The notes under the pieces are model-generated. The model searched no databases. It worked only from the letters and a program-made list of their open reading frames with translations, and had not been told where the DNA came from. The translations under genes were made by a program, and so were the position numbers. From contig NZ_MUYK01000006.1 of NCBI RefSeq assembly GCF_002155685.1, positions 1 to 64,000 of the forward strand: 64,000 nt of DNA. The letters run 5' to 3'. Shown here one piece after another: positions 7,593 through 17,035 of this stretch (position 1 is the stretch's first letter; each line of letters begins with the position of its first letter). Source of the DNA: Erythrobacter colymbi. GTDB lineage: Bacteria; Pseudomonadota; Alphaproteobacteria; Sphingomonadales; Sphingomonadaceae.

Positions 7593-9737
7593 ATGTCGAG
7601 AAGGGGTGAGCAGTTGCAGAACAAGGGCGCGCGCGGAAAGCGCCGGGCTTCGGCCGAGCGTGCGAGCACTCCGAGCGCAGGCCCCGGCGGCACCCCGCCC
7701 CCGCGCTGGCGGCTGTGGCTGAAGCGCACGCTGGTCTGGGGCGGCGGGCTGGCGGCTCTCGGCCTGCTGTTCCTCGCCTTCGCGGTCGGCTTTGCGGCCT
7801 CCTCGATCCCCGACTACGCCACCTTGAAGGCGACCCAGCCCGGCCAGACCATCCTTGTGCGCGCCCGCGACGGGCGCGAGCTGGTCGAGATCGGGCCGAG
7901 TTTCGGCGAATGGGTCGCCTATGACGACATCCCCGCCAACATGAAGAACGCGATGGTCGCGGTGGAAGACAAGCGCTTCTATTCGCACCTCGGCGTCGAT
8001 CCGGTGCGTCTGACCGGCGCGCTGATCGAGGGCATCACCGGATCGCGCGCGCGGTTGGGCGGCACTTCGACCATCACCCAGCAGCTCGCCCGCAACCTGT
8101 TCCTCAACAACAACCGCTCGCTTGACCGCAAGGCGCGCGAGGCGGTGGTGGCGATGGCGCTCGAATGGAAGTTCTCGAAGGAGCAGATCCTCGAGCTCTA
8201 TCTCAACAAGGTCTATTTCGGCGGCGGCGCCTACGGGATCGATTCCGCCAGCCGCAAGTTCTTCAGCCACCCCGCGAACGAGCTCAGCGTCGGCGAGGCC
8301 GCGATCATCGCGGGGCTGGTGAAGGCGCCGAGCCAGTATTCCCCCACCGCCGATGTGCAGGCGGCCGTCGACCGTGCCAAGGTCGTGCTGGGGCTGATGC
8401 GCGATCAGGGCTACATCACCGCCGATCAGGCGCAGGTCGATGTCAGCGCGGTGCAGCTCAAGCAGGACGCCGGGCAGAACTCGGTCCGCTACTTCACCGA
8501 CTGGGTGCTGCCGCAACTCGATATCATCCTGCCCGAGACCTACGAGCCGATCGAGGTGTGGACCACGCTCGACATCGGGATGCAGCGCGCCGCGACCGCC
8601 TCGATCGAGGCCAATACCCCCAAGGGCGCACAGGGCGCGCTGGTCAGCCTCGACCGTGACGGGGCGATCCTCGCGATGGTGGGCGGCACGGATTACGTCG
8701 CCAGCAACTACAACCGCGCCACCTCCGCCCTGCGCCAGCCGGGCTCGGCGTGGAAGTTGTTCGTCTACCTCGCCGCGCTCGAGGCGGGCTACACCCCCGA
8801 GGACAAGGTGGTCGACACCCCCGTCACCATCGACGGCTGGAGCCCGCGCAATTCCAACGGCAGGAACGTTGGCGAGACCGATCTGCGCACCGCCTTTGCC
8901 TATTCGATCAACACCGTCGCCGCCCAGCTCGGCAACGAGGTCGGTTTCGGTACGGTCGCCTCGATGGCGCGGCGCTTCGGGGTCAATTCGAAGATCGACA
9001 CCTTCCCCTCGATGGTGCTCGGTTCCTCGGAGATGCGGGTGATCGAGATGACCCAGGCCTTCGCCGGCATTTCAGCGAAGGGCGTGCCGGTGGAGCCCTA
9101 TGGCATCACCAAGGTGACGGGCGCGAGCGGCGAGGTGCTCTACAAGCGCGAGGCGCAGCGCCAGTCGCCCGCGGTGCCCGATCATGTGGTGAAGGGCATC
9201 ACCGATCTGCTTCAGGCTGCGGTGCAGACCGGCACGGGCCGCGCGGCCGATATCGGCCGGCCGGTGGCGGGCAAGACCGGCACCACCTCGTCGAACAAGG
9301 ACGGCTGGTTCATCGGCTTCTCCAGCGGGATCACCACCGGCGTGTGGATGGGCCGCGACGATGCCAAGGCCGTGCCCGGCCTTCAGGGCGGTCGCGCCCC
9401 GGCGCAGGCCTTCGCGGCCTATATGCGCTATGCGGTCAAGGATCGCCCCGTGGAGCAGTTCGACGTCACGCTGGAGCTGCCCGAGTGGCAGCTGGAGCCC
9501 GACGAGGAGGCGCTGTTCGGCTCTCCGGACGATTATTACTACATCGACGAGCAGGGCAATGTGGTCGACCCGACCAAGCGCGATCCCTCGCAGAGCCCGA
9601 TCGATCCCAACGCGCCCCTGGCGGCGAGCGAGGACTTCCTCGAGGAAGCCACCGGCGGCACGCTGCCGCAGAACCAGCGTCCCCCGCGTGAGCCGCGCCG
9701 GCCCGCGCAGCAGCCGGCGACCAAGCCGGAGCAATAG
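7593..9737 (+). CDS. Class A penicillin-binding protein (PBP1A-like)
   Basis: 714 residues. Short basic cytoplasmic tail, membrane anchor at about 44-70, then a glycosyltransferase domain (catalytic Glu125 in VAVEDKRFYSHLGVD; TITQQLARN at about 160-168) and a transpeptidase domain (SAWK about 383, SxN in YSIN about 437, KTGT about 560). It polymerises and cross-links peptidoglycan in the periplasm. The C-terminus is an acidic/proline-rich tail ending PRRPAQQPATKPEQ. It is shorter than E. coli PBP1a and appears to lack the large OB insert. The RBS at the chosen ATG is weak (GCAGGT). A strong terminator follows at 9759. Confidence 0.9.
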   Translation: MSRRGEQLQNKGARGKRRASAERASTPSAGPGGTPPPRWRLWLKRTLVWGGGLAALGLLFLAFAVGFAASSIPDYATLKATQPGQTILVRARDGRELVEIGPSFGEWVAYDDIPANMKNAMVAVEDKRFYSHLGVDPVRLTGALIEGITGSRARLGGTSTITQQLARNLFLNNNRSLDRKAREAVVAMALEWKFSKEQILELYLNKVYFGGGAYGIDSASRKFFSHPANELSVGEAAIIAGLVKAPSQYSPTADVQAAVDRAKVVLGLMRDQGYITADQAQVDVSAVQLKQDAGQNSVRYFTDWVLPQLDIILPETYEPIEVWTTLDIGMQRAATASIEANTPKGAQGALVSLDRDGAILAMVGGTDYVASNYNRATSALRQPGSAWKLFVYLAALEAGYTPEDKVVDTPVTIDGWSPRNSNGRNVGETDLRTAFAYSINTVAAQLGNEVGFGTVASMARRFGVNSKIDTFPSMVLGSSEMRVIEMTQAFAGISAKGVPVEPYGITKVTGASGEVLYKREAQRQSPAVPDHVVKGITDLLQAAVQTGTGRAADIGRPVAGKTGTTSSNKDGWFIGFSSGITTGVWMGRDDAKAVPGLQGGRAPAQAFAAYMRYAVKDRPVEQFDVTLELPEWQLEPDEEALFGSPDDYYYIDEQGNVVDPTKRDPSQSPIDPNAPLAASEDFLEEATGGTLPQNQRPPREPRRPAQQPATKPEQ

Positions 9738-9758
9738 CGGCCCAGCGAAGGGGCAAGC

Positions 9759-9793
9759 AAAAAGGCGCCGGGATCGCTCCCGGCGCCTTTTTT
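9759..9793. terminator. Bidirectional intrinsic terminator
   Basis: Perfect 10-bp stem (9764-9773 with 9778-9787, GC-rich) closed by a TCGC loop, flanked by an A-run on the left and a run of seven T on the right. Sits between convergent PBP and DegP-like genes and can serve both. Confidence 0.93.
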
Positions 9794-9821
9794 GATGTCA
9801 CCCGCCTCTCGGGCGGACCGC

Positions 9822-11372
9822 TTACTTGGCGGTGTTGAGGCGGATCGCAACGAAGGCCGGCGGGGTGGTGCGGCGCTGGATGCGCAGCAGGATCGCCTCG
9901 CGCTTCTCGGCGATGGCCGCATTGACCTGCGCCAGCAGCGCATCGACCGTCGCGGTCGGCTGGTAGTTGGCCGAGAGGATGATGTCCCCGCGGCGCAGAC
10001 CCTTGCGGGCGGCATCGCCGTTGGGGTCGACCGCCGCGATCACCACGCCCTGAGTATCGGCAGGCACGCCGAGCGAGCGGGCCACGGCCGCGCTCATCGG
10101 CATGACCTGCATGCCGAGCTTCTGCTCGATCGTCTGGTCCGAGGTACCGGGTGCCATCGGCTCTTCGGCATCGGGATCGAAGTTCTGCGCCTGCGCGGCC
10201 AGTTCCTGCTCGCTCGGGCGCTTGCCGAGGGTCACGTTGACGGTCGAGCGCTTGCCGTCACGCAGGATCTCCACGGGGATGGTGGCGCCCGGCTGGAGGT
10301 TGGCGACGAGGAAGGAGACGGTCTGCTCGGCGGTCACGTCCTTGCCGTTGACCTTGGTGACGATGTCGCCCGACTTGAGCCCGGCCTTGCCGGCGGGGCT
10401 GGTGTCCTCGACCATCTGCACGAGCTCGCCGCGGCGCTTGGGCACGCCCAGCGAGGCCGCCAGATCCTCGTCCACCGGCTGGAGCCGCACGCCGAGGTAG
10501 CCGCGCTGGATTTCCTGGCCCGAGCGCAGCTTCTCGACGATCGGGGCGGCGATTTCGGCGGGGATGGCAAAGCCGATCCCGACGCTGCCGCCCGAGGGCG
10601 AGAAGATCGCGTTGTTGATGCCGATCACGTTGCCGCGCATGTCGAACAGCGGACCGCCCGAGTTGCCGCGGTTGATGCTCGCGTCAGTCTGGAGATAGCG
10701 GTCATAGGCACCGCCCTGACCGGTGTTGCGGTACACCGCCGAGATGATCCCCGCCGTCACCGTGCCGCCGAGGCCGAAGGGGTTGCCGATCGCGACCACC
10801 CAGTCGCCCACGCGGGTCGCGGCCGAATCGCCGAACTTCACGAAGGGGAAGGTCTTGTTGGCGCGGATCTTGAGCACCGCGAGGTCGGACGCGGCATCAG
10901 CGCCGATCACGTCGGCTTCGTATTCGGTGCCGTCGGCAAGGGTGATCGTGATCGATTCGAGCTTGGCGCGGGTATCGGGGGGGCTGATCACGTGATTGTT
11001 CGTCACCACGATCCCGTCCGCCGAGATGATGAAGCCCGAACCCAGCGACTGGGCTTCCTGCGTCTGCGGCTGGGCCTGCCCGCCGCCACCGCCGCGGCGG
11101 TTGAACAGCTCGGCAAAGGGCGTGCCCGCGAAGGGGTTGTTCTGCACCTCGACCCGCTGGCGGGTGGCGATATTGACCACCGCAGGCTGAAGCTGCGCGG
11201 TGAGGTCGGCGAAGCTCGCCGGCGCACCTGCCACCGGGACCACGCGGTTCATCACCGCATCGTCGTTCTGCGCGACCTGCGCGCCGAGCGGCGAGCCGGT
11301 GATCAGCGAGATCGCAGCGCCGCCCACCAGCAGCGCGCTCGACAGTCCGTATACGTAGCGCACGTTGTTCAC
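9822..11372 (-). CDS. Periplasmic Do-family serine protease (DegP/MucD)
   Basis: 516 residues. N-terminal membrane/signal segment (about 8-30), then a trypsin-like domain with catalytic His127 (VTNNHV), Asp163 (SDLAVL) and Ser238 (RGNSGGP), and two PDZ domains (roughly 290-380 and 415-500). A Gly/Gln-rich insert (GGGGGQAQPQTQ, about 94-105) lies in the LA-loop region. Degrades or holds misfolded envelope proteins. The hflK-hflC operon lies upstream on the same strand, 185 bases away, so the three form an envelope quality-control block. Confidence 0.92.
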   Translation of the reverse strand: MNNVRYVYGLSSALLVGGAAISLITGSPLGAQVAQNDDAVMNRVVPVAGAPASFADLTAQLQPAVVNIATRQRVEVQNNPFAGTPFAELFNRRGGGGGQAQPQTQEAQSLGSGFIISADGIVVTNNHVISPPDTRAKLESITITLADGTEYEADVIGADAASDLAVLKIRANKTFPFVKFGDSAATRVGDWVVAIGNPFGLGGTVTAGIISAVYRNTGQGGAYDRYLQTDASINRGNSGGPLFDMRGNVIGINNAIFSPSGGSVGIGFAIPAEIAAPIVEKLRSGQEIQRGYLGVRLQPVDEDLAASLGVPKRRGELVQMVEDTSPAGKAGLKSGDIVTKVNGKDVTAEQTVSFLVANLQPGATIPVEILRDGKRSTVNVTLGKRPSEQELAAQAQNFDPDAEEPMAPGTSDQTIEQKLGMQVMPMSAAVARSLGVPADTQGVVIAAVDPNGDAARKGLRRGDIILSANYQPTATVDALLAQVNAAIAEKREAILLRIQRRTTPPAFVAIRLNTAK

Positions 11373-11557
11373 GTCCTCTTGGTCCTTATCCTGTACGGAA
11401 TGCGCAGGGGTCCTGACGCGTTCCTCAATCGCTTGGCGGAGCCTGTCGCAGGGGCAGGTCGCCGCGCCTCAAATGCCGCTTCCGGGGCTGAACGCCGATT
11501 GAACGTCCGGCGCCGTGCCTGCCGCCCATCGCCGCGCATCGACGCTTGGTCGAATGC

Positions 11558-12403
11558 TCAATTCTGCCCCTTGAACTGCCGGAAATACTCGCTGTCGTCC
11601 GACAGAACCATGGTGCTCTGCCCCTCGCCGGCGAGGAACGTCTGCCTGTAGCTCTGCATCGCACGGTAGAAGTCGTAGAACTTCGGGTCTTTTCCATAAG
11701 CCTCGGCATAGATCTTCGCGGCCTGGGCGCTGGCTTCGGCCTGGATGATCTGCGCATCGCGCTGCCCGGCGGCGCGGATCGTGGCGGCCTGCGCCTGACG
11801 ATCGGTCTCCATCCGGGTGAACGCCGCATCGAGCGGGCTGCCTTCGGGAAGGTCGGCCGCCTTGATCCGCACATCGAGCACCTGCGCGCCGTAATTGCGC
11901 GCCTGCTTGTCGAGCGTGGCGGTGATGTTGGCCATCGCGGTCCCGCGCTCGGCATTGATCAGCGCCGCGAACGGCCGCCGCCCCAGCTCCTGCCGCAGCA
12001 CCGAGGTGAGGATCGGCAGCAGCTGCGCTTCCAATTGCTTCTCGTTGCCCGCCTTCTCGACCAGCTTGACCGGATCGATGATGCGGTAGCGCGCATAGGC
12101 ATCGACCTGGAGCCGCTGCTGGTCGTTGGAGAGCACCTGCGTGCGCTCCATGTCGAGATCGAGCACGCGGCGGTCGATCAGGCGCACTTCCTCGATGAAG
12201 GGCCAGCGCGGCGCAATCCCCGCGCCGGTCGAGCCGTAGGGCACGTCCGGGCGGAACTGGTTGATGGTGCGCACGGGCTCACCGGTGCGGATCACCACCG
12301 CCTGATGCGTCTCGGGAACGATAACAAGGCTCGCGGCCGCGGCGACCACGGCCAGCACGGCCGCGATCACGAGGTTGCGGGGGTTCTGGAGAATAGCGTT
12401 CAT
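11558..12403 (-). CDS. hflC: HflC, stomatin-family regulator of FtsH
   Basis: 281 residues: one N-terminal membrane anchor (about 11-30) and an SPFH/band-7 domain, then a helical region rich in Ala/Gln (QAAKIYAEAYGKDPKFYDFYRAMQSY), all typical of HflC. With HflK it forms the large periplasmic cage around FtsH and limits its proteolysis. The ATG lies four bases past the hflK stop, so translation is coupled. Confidence 0.92.
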   Translation of the reverse strand: MNAILQNPRNLVIAAVLAVVAAAASLVIVPETHQAVVIRTGEPVRTINQFRPDVPYGSTGAGIAPRWPFIEEVRLIDRRVLDLDMERTQVLSNDQQRLQVDAYARYRIIDPVKLVEKAGNEKQLEAQLLPILTSVLRQELGRRPFAALINAERGTAMANITATLDKQARNYGAQVLDVRIKAADLPEGSPLDAAFTRMETDRQAQAATIRAAGQRDAQIIQAEASAQAAKIYAEAYGKDPKFYDFYRAMQSYRQTFLAGEGQSTMVLSDDSEYFRQFKGQN

Positions 12404-12407
12404 GGCC

Positions 12408-13583
12408 TTACTGCCCCTGCTGCGGCTGGGCCTGCGCACGGCGCTTCAGCTCGGGAAGCGGCAGGTACGGCGTGACATTGCCGGATTCGACGATGGTCTT
12501 GTCGGTCTTGGCCAGAATCTGCTCCATGGTCTCGTAATAGAGCCGCCGCCGCGTCACTTCGGGGGCGAGCTTGTATTCTTCGTAGATGTCGTTGAACTCG
12601 CTCGCATCGCCCTGCGCACGGGCCAGCTGCTGCTCGGCGAACTTGCGGGCGCGGTTGATCGCGGCGTCGGCGTCCTGCTGGGCGCTGGAGACGTCCTTGA
12701 AGGCGTCCTCCACCCGCGCGGGCGGATCGACCTTGTTGATTTCGATCCCCTGCACGCTGATCCCGGCGCGATAGGCATCGAGCCGCGCCTGGAGGGCTGT
12801 GCGCACCTCCTGTTCGATCTCGGCCCGGCCCGCGCCGGTCAGCACCGCATCAAGATCCTGCCGCGCCACGGCCGCGCGCATCGCCGCCTCGCCGATTTCG
12901 AGCAGGGCGTTGCGCGGATCGCTGAGCTGGTACTTGTAGAGCGTGAGGTCCGAGATGTTCCAGCGGATCTGGTAGGACAGATCGACGAGGTTCTGGTCGG
13001 CGGTGAGGATGAGATTCTCGCCCGTGGTGCCCGGCACCTGTTCGGCGCGGACCGCGGTCACGTTGTCCTTCTCCACCATCTGGATCGGCCAGGGGGCGGT
13101 GAACTTCATGCCGGAATCGAGCGTGCCCGAATATTTGCCGCCAAACCACGTCACCACGGCCTCTTCGCCCGGCTGGACGAAGTGGAAGCTGGTCACCCCC
13201 ACCCACACCAGCGCGACGCCGCCGATGATGACGGGAACCCAGCTCTTGCCGTTGGGTCGTTCGGGCAGGCGGAAGCCCGAGCCGCCGCCACCACCGCCGC
13301 CGCCCGAGCGGCGCGGGCCTTCGGGGCCGCGGCTCTTGAAGATGTCCTCGATGCTGGCCGAGCGGCGCTTGCCGGGCTCGCCCCCGCCGGGGAGCCAGGG
13401 ATTGCGCGGACCGCCGGCCTCGCCGCCGCTGCTGCTGCCGCCATCGCCTGCGGAAGAACCATCCTCGCCCGGCTCGTCGCCGCCGCCATTGCTGCCGCCG
13501 CCCCAGGGGTTGTTCTTGCCTGCCATGGCAAGGCCCTTCAGGCCCGCGCCAAGACGTTCTCTCCAGCCGTCCATTCTCTGCAT
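12408..13583 (-). CDS. hflK: HflK, stomatin-family regulator of FtsH
   Basis: 391 residues. Long Gly/Ser/Asp-rich cytoplasmic N-terminus containing the HflK-typical NNPWGGG, a membrane segment near residue 105-125, an SPFH domain, and a C-terminal YYETMEQILAKTDKTIVE region. Alternative starts are ATGs at 13574 and 13526; the last would begin MAGKNNPWGGG with GAAGGG upstream and resembles HflK N-termini better. Transcribed divergently from mrp, with a 75-base shared upstream region. Confidence 0.9.
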   Translation of the reverse strand: MQRMDGWRERLGAGLKGLAMAGKNNPWGGGSNGGGDEPGEDGSSAGDGGSSSGGEAGGPRNPWLPGGGEPGKRRSASIEDIFKSRGPEGPRRSGGGGGGGGSGFRLPERPNGKSWVPVIIGGVALVWVGVTSFHFVQPGEEAVVTWFGGKYSGTLDSGMKFTAPWPIQMVEKDNVTAVRAEQVPGTTGENLILTADQNLVDLSYQIRWNISDLTLYKYQLSDPRNALLEIGEAAMRAAVARQDLDAVLTGAGRAEIEQEVRTALQARLDAYRAGISVQGIEINKVDPPARVEDAFKDVSSAQQDADAAINRARKFAEQQLARAQGDASEFNDIYEEYKLAPEVTRRRLYYETMEQILAKTDKTIVESGNVTPYLPLPELKRRAQAQPQQGQ

Positions 13584-13658
13584 AGGCTGTTTATAGGCAC
13601 GGGTTCCGGCGAAAAACAGGGGTTCGCTGCGTGAATTTGGTGTTAGAGGCGACGCGTC

Positions 13659-14666
13659 ATGAACAACTCAGACGTTCCACCCCGCCAGCCCGAGGCCGAA
13701 GAGGCGCTGATCCGGGCTGCGCTCACCCCTGAAATCAACCACCGCCTGCGCTCGGCGCGGATCGTGAACGGCCGCGCGGTGATCGTCGCCGAGGCGGGCG
13801 ACCTGCCTGATGCGGGCCGCAGCGCCCTCGAAGCCGAGATCACCGCCGCGCTCTCGGCCCTGCCCGAAATCGGCGAGGTGCGCATCGCTCTCACCGGCGA
13901 ACGCCGCCGCCGCCGCCTGATCGCGGTGGGGAGCGGCAAGGGCGGGGTCGGCAAGTCGACGCTGACCACCAACCTCGCGGTGGCACTGGCGAAGATGGGC
14001 CGCCGCGTCGGCGTGATCGATGGCGACATCTACGGCCCCTCGCAGCCCAAGCTCCTGAAGACCGAGGGGCAGAAGCCCGCCGCCACCCCCGATGGTTCGC
14101 AGCTGGTGGCGATCGACAGCCCCTACGGCGTCAAGGTGCTCTCGATGGGGCACATCGTCGCCCCCGGCAAGGCGCTGGCGTGGCGCGGGCCGATGACGGG
14201 CAAGGCCCTCACCCAGCTTGTCGACGCCGACTGGGGCGAGACCGATCTGCTGCTGGTCGATCTGCCGCCGGGCACCGGCGACGTGCAGCTTTCGATGCTC
14301 TCGGCGCACAAGCCCGATGGCGCGGTGCTGGTCTCGACCCCGCAGGATCTCGCGCTGATCGACGCCGCGCGCGCCGGACAGCTGTTCGAGCAGGGCGAGG
14401 TGCCGATCATCGGTTTGGTCGAGAACATGGCGGGCTATGCCTGCCCGCATTGCGGCGAGGTCAGCGATCCCTTCGGCAGCGGCGGTGTGGAGCGGTTTGC
14501 CGCCGCGCTCGAAATCCCCTTCCTCGGCCGCGTGCCGCTGACCCTTGCGACCCGCATGGCGGGCGACAACGGCGAGCCTCCGGCGGCGGGCGAGGACGAG
14601 ACGGCCGAGCCCTTCCGCGCCATCGCCGAAAAGCTCGCCCGCTGGCTCGATACGGGGAAGCTTTAG
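13659..14666 (+). CDS. mrp: Mrp/ApbC-type Fe-S cluster carrier ATPase
   Basis: 335 residues: N-terminal MIP18-like domain (about 10-80), then a P-loop NTPase with the deviant Walker A GKGGVGKST (93-101), DGDIYGPSQP, and LVDLPPGTGD as Walker B. The CPHC pair near 262 is the site for a bridging 4Fe-4S cluster in the homodimer. It carries or transfers Fe-S clusters in the cytoplasm. The next gene, a molybdo-hydroxylase subunit, starts four bases after the stop, so they are probably co-transcribed. Confidence 0.92.
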   Translation: MNNSDVPPRQPEAEEALIRAALTPEINHRLRSARIVNGRAVIVAEAGDLPDAGRSALEAEITAALSALPEIGEVRIALTGERRRRRLIAVGSGKGGVGKSTLTTNLAVALAKMGRRVGVIDGDIYGPSQPKLLKTEGQKPAATPDGSQLVAIDSPYGVKVLSMGHIVAPGKALAWRGPMTGKALTQLVDADWGETDLLLVDLPPGTGDVQLSMLSAHKPDGAVLVSTPQDLALIDAARAGQLFEQGEVPIIGLVENMAGYACPHCGEVSDPFGSGGVERFAAALEIPFLGRVPLTLATRMAGDNGEPPAAGEDETAEPFRAIAEKLARWLDTGKL

Positions 14667-14670
14667 GGCC

Positions 14671-16956
14671 ATGCAGCTGACGCGGAGGGGGATGCTGGCA
14701 GGCGCGGCGGCGGGCGGGGGGCTCGTGGTCGCCTGGTGGCTGATGCCGCGCACCTACCGCTCCCCTCTGGTGGCCGCGCGCGGCGAGCACGTGTTCGGCG
14801 CGTGGCTCAAGATCGCGAGCGACGGCGTGGTGACGGTCGCCGTCCCGCAGCTGGAAATGGGGCAGGGGATCACCACCATCCTGCCGCAGATCGTCGCATA
14901 TGAACTGGGTGCGGACTGGCGGCAGGTGGCGGTCGAACCCGCCCCGCTCTCGGGCGCCTATGCCAATATTCCGCTCGCCAAGCAGTGGGCGGCGCTGTGG
15001 GATTCGACCTTTACGGGCATCTCGCCTGCGACCGATGATCTGGTCGCCAAGCGCTTTGCCCAGTCGCTGCGCTTCAACGCTACCGCCGCGGGCACCTCGC
15101 TCGCCGCCTACGAGATGCCCTGCCGCGAGGCTGCCGCCGCCGCGCGGGCGATGCTGGCGCAGGAGGCCGCCTCGCGCTGGGGCGTCGCGTGGGAGGAGTG
15201 CGAGGTCGAGAACGGCATCGTCACCCACGCCGCCAATCGCGCGACCTTCGGCGAACTGGCCGAGGCGGCGGCCGAATACACCCCGCCCGATCCGCCCCCG
15301 CTGCGGCCCGAGCCCCCGCGCGAAAAGCCGCTGCCTGCCGATGTCGACGCCGCGCCCGCCTACCCGCGGATCGACCTGCCCTCCAAGGTCGACGGCTCCT
15401 ACCGCTTTGCCGGCGACGTGCGCCTGCCGGGGATGGTGTTCGCCTCGATCCGCCACGGCCCGGTCGAGGGCGCGCAGCTCGCCGGATACGATACCAAGGC
15501 CGCCGCCGGCATCCGGGGCCTCGCCGGGATCGTCGAGAGCAAGCGCTGGCTGGCGGTTGCGGCCGACACCTGGTGGAGCGCCGAGACCGCGCTCTCCAAA
15601 ATGAAGCCGCGCTTCACCACCGCCGCCCCGGTCAACAGCGCCGATATCGCCGCGCGGCTCGAAGCGGTGCTGACCGCAGGGGAAGCCCACGTGATTGCCG
15701 AAAGCGGCGGCGGCGGGGACGCGCTCCGGCGGGTCGACATCGGCCGCCGCTACGAGGTCGAGGCAACTTATGCCGCGCCCAACGAGACCGCCACCGCCAC
15801 CGCGCGCTTTGCCGACGGGCGGCTCGACCTGTGGATCGCGACGCAAGCGCCCGAGCACACCCGGATCGCCGCCGCCCGCGCGATCGGCATCTCGCCCGAG
15901 GACGTCGCGCTCTACGCCATGCCCGCAGGGGGCAGTTTCGACGCGCGGCTCGAACATGACCATGCGATCGAGATCGCCCTGATCGCGCGCGAACTCGACC
16001 GCCCCGTGCAGCTCACCTGGTCGCGCCGGGACGAGCTGCTGCGGGCCCGCCCGCGGGCGCCGGCCTGGATGCTGCTGGGCGCACAGCTTGCCAAGCCCGC
16101 GCCGGGGGGAACTGCCGGGGCGATTGAGGCGCTGCGCATCCGCATCGCCACGCCGCCCGCCGCGCGCGAATTCGGCAAGCGGCTGTTCGCCAACCTCACC
16201 CCCGCCGCCGCGATCCGCGAGACGGCGGGCGAGCCCGATCCGCTCGCCTGCGAGGGGGCAGTGCCGCCCTACCAGCTGCCCGCGCTGATGGTCGAGCACG
16301 TGCCGGTCGAGATCGGCCTGCCGGTCGGCCGGGTGCGCGGCAATGCCTATGGCCCGACGATCTTCGCGATCGAGAGCTTCATCGACGAGATCGCCGCCAA
16401 GGCGAAGCGCGAGCCGTTCTCGTTCCGCATGTCGATGCTGGGCGGAGATGTGCGCCTTGCCGCCTGCCTCCAGCGCGCCGCGCAGCTCGCCGGATGGGAC
16501 GGCGGCGTCGACCAGAGCGGGCAGGGCCTCGCCTGCGCGCGGCTCGGCGACGGGCCGGACGCGCCGCGCATCGCCTGCGTCGCCACCGCACGGCAGGGCG
16601 AGGGCGGGGTGCGCGTGGTGCGCCTTTCGGTCGCCGCCGATATCGGCCGCATCGTCAATCACGACATCGCCCGCCAGCAGATCGAGGGCGGACTGGTGTT
16701 CGGCATCGGCATCGCACTCGGCAACACCGTCCAGCTGCGCAACGGCATCCCCGAACTGCCTGACGACACCGCTTTCGGCCTACCCGCCGTGGGCGATTGC
16801 CCCGAGATGCGGATCGAATTCATCGCCAGCGAGGCGCCCCCCGCCGACCCGGGCGAGCTGGGTGCGGTGATCGCCCCGCCCGCTATCGCCAACGCACTCT
16901 ATTCGGCCACGGGCTTGCGCCTGCGCCGCCTCCCCCTACTTTCGGACGGCATATGA
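14671..16956 (+). CDS. Xanthine-dehydrogenase-family molybdopterin-binding subunit
   Basis: 761 residues beginning MQLTRRGMLAGAAAGGG, a Tat-type signal, so probably exported. The body shows the aldehyde oxidase/xanthine dehydrogenase large-subunit pattern of the isoquinoline 1-oxidoreductase beta (IorB) kind: LEMGQGI (about 52-58), PxxYPRIDLPSKVDGSYRFAGDV, and a C-terminal SVAADIGRIVNHDIARQQIEGG. IorB enzymes need a partner with two 2Fe-2S clusters; no such gene is in the window. At the position of the usual glycine-rich MPT contact it has YAMPAGGSFDAR. Substrate unknown. Confidence 0.8.
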   Translation: MQLTRRGMLAGAAAGGGLVVAWWLMPRTYRSPLVAARGEHVFGAWLKIASDGVVTVAVPQLEMGQGITTILPQIVAYELGADWRQVAVEPAPLSGAYANIPLAKQWAALWDSTFTGISPATDDLVAKRFAQSLRFNATAAGTSLAAYEMPCREAAAAARAMLAQEAASRWGVAWEECEVENGIVTHAANRATFGELAEAAAEYTPPDPPPLRPEPPREKPLPADVDAAPAYPRIDLPSKVDGSYRFAGDVRLPGMVFASIRHGPVEGAQLAGYDTKAAAGIRGLAGIVESKRWLAVAADTWWSAETALSKMKPRFTTAAPVNSADIAARLEAVLTAGEAHVIAESGGGGDALRRVDIGRRYEVEATYAAPNETATATARFADGRLDLWIATQAPEHTRIAAARAIGISPEDVALYAMPAGGSFDARLEHDHAIEIALIARELDRPVQLTWSRRDELLRARPRAPAWMLLGAQLAKPAPGGTAGAIEALRIRIATPPAAREFGKRLFANLTPAAAIRETAGEPDPLACEGAVPPYQLPALMVEHVPVEIGLPVGRVRGNAYGPTIFAIESFIDEIAAKAKREPFSFRMSMLGGDVRLAACLQRAAQLAGWDGGVDQSGQGLACARLGDGPDAPRIACVATARQGEGGVRVVRLSVAADIGRIVNHDIARQQIEGGLVFGIGIALGNTVQLRNGIPELPDDTAFGLPAVGDCPEMRIEFIASEAPPADPGELGAVIAPPAIANALYSATGLRLRRLPLLSDGI

Positions 16957-17035
16957 CCCCGACATATTTGCCACAGCGCGCGCAAGGATTTTCCTTGTCG
17001 CGGAAACGAAACGCCTGCCGACCGTTGGGCGGCAT

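Noticed and set aside
10990..11001. ATCACGTGAT palindrome inside the DegP-like gene
   Set aside because: It shares CACGTG with parS but not the outer bases, and it lies in coding DNA.
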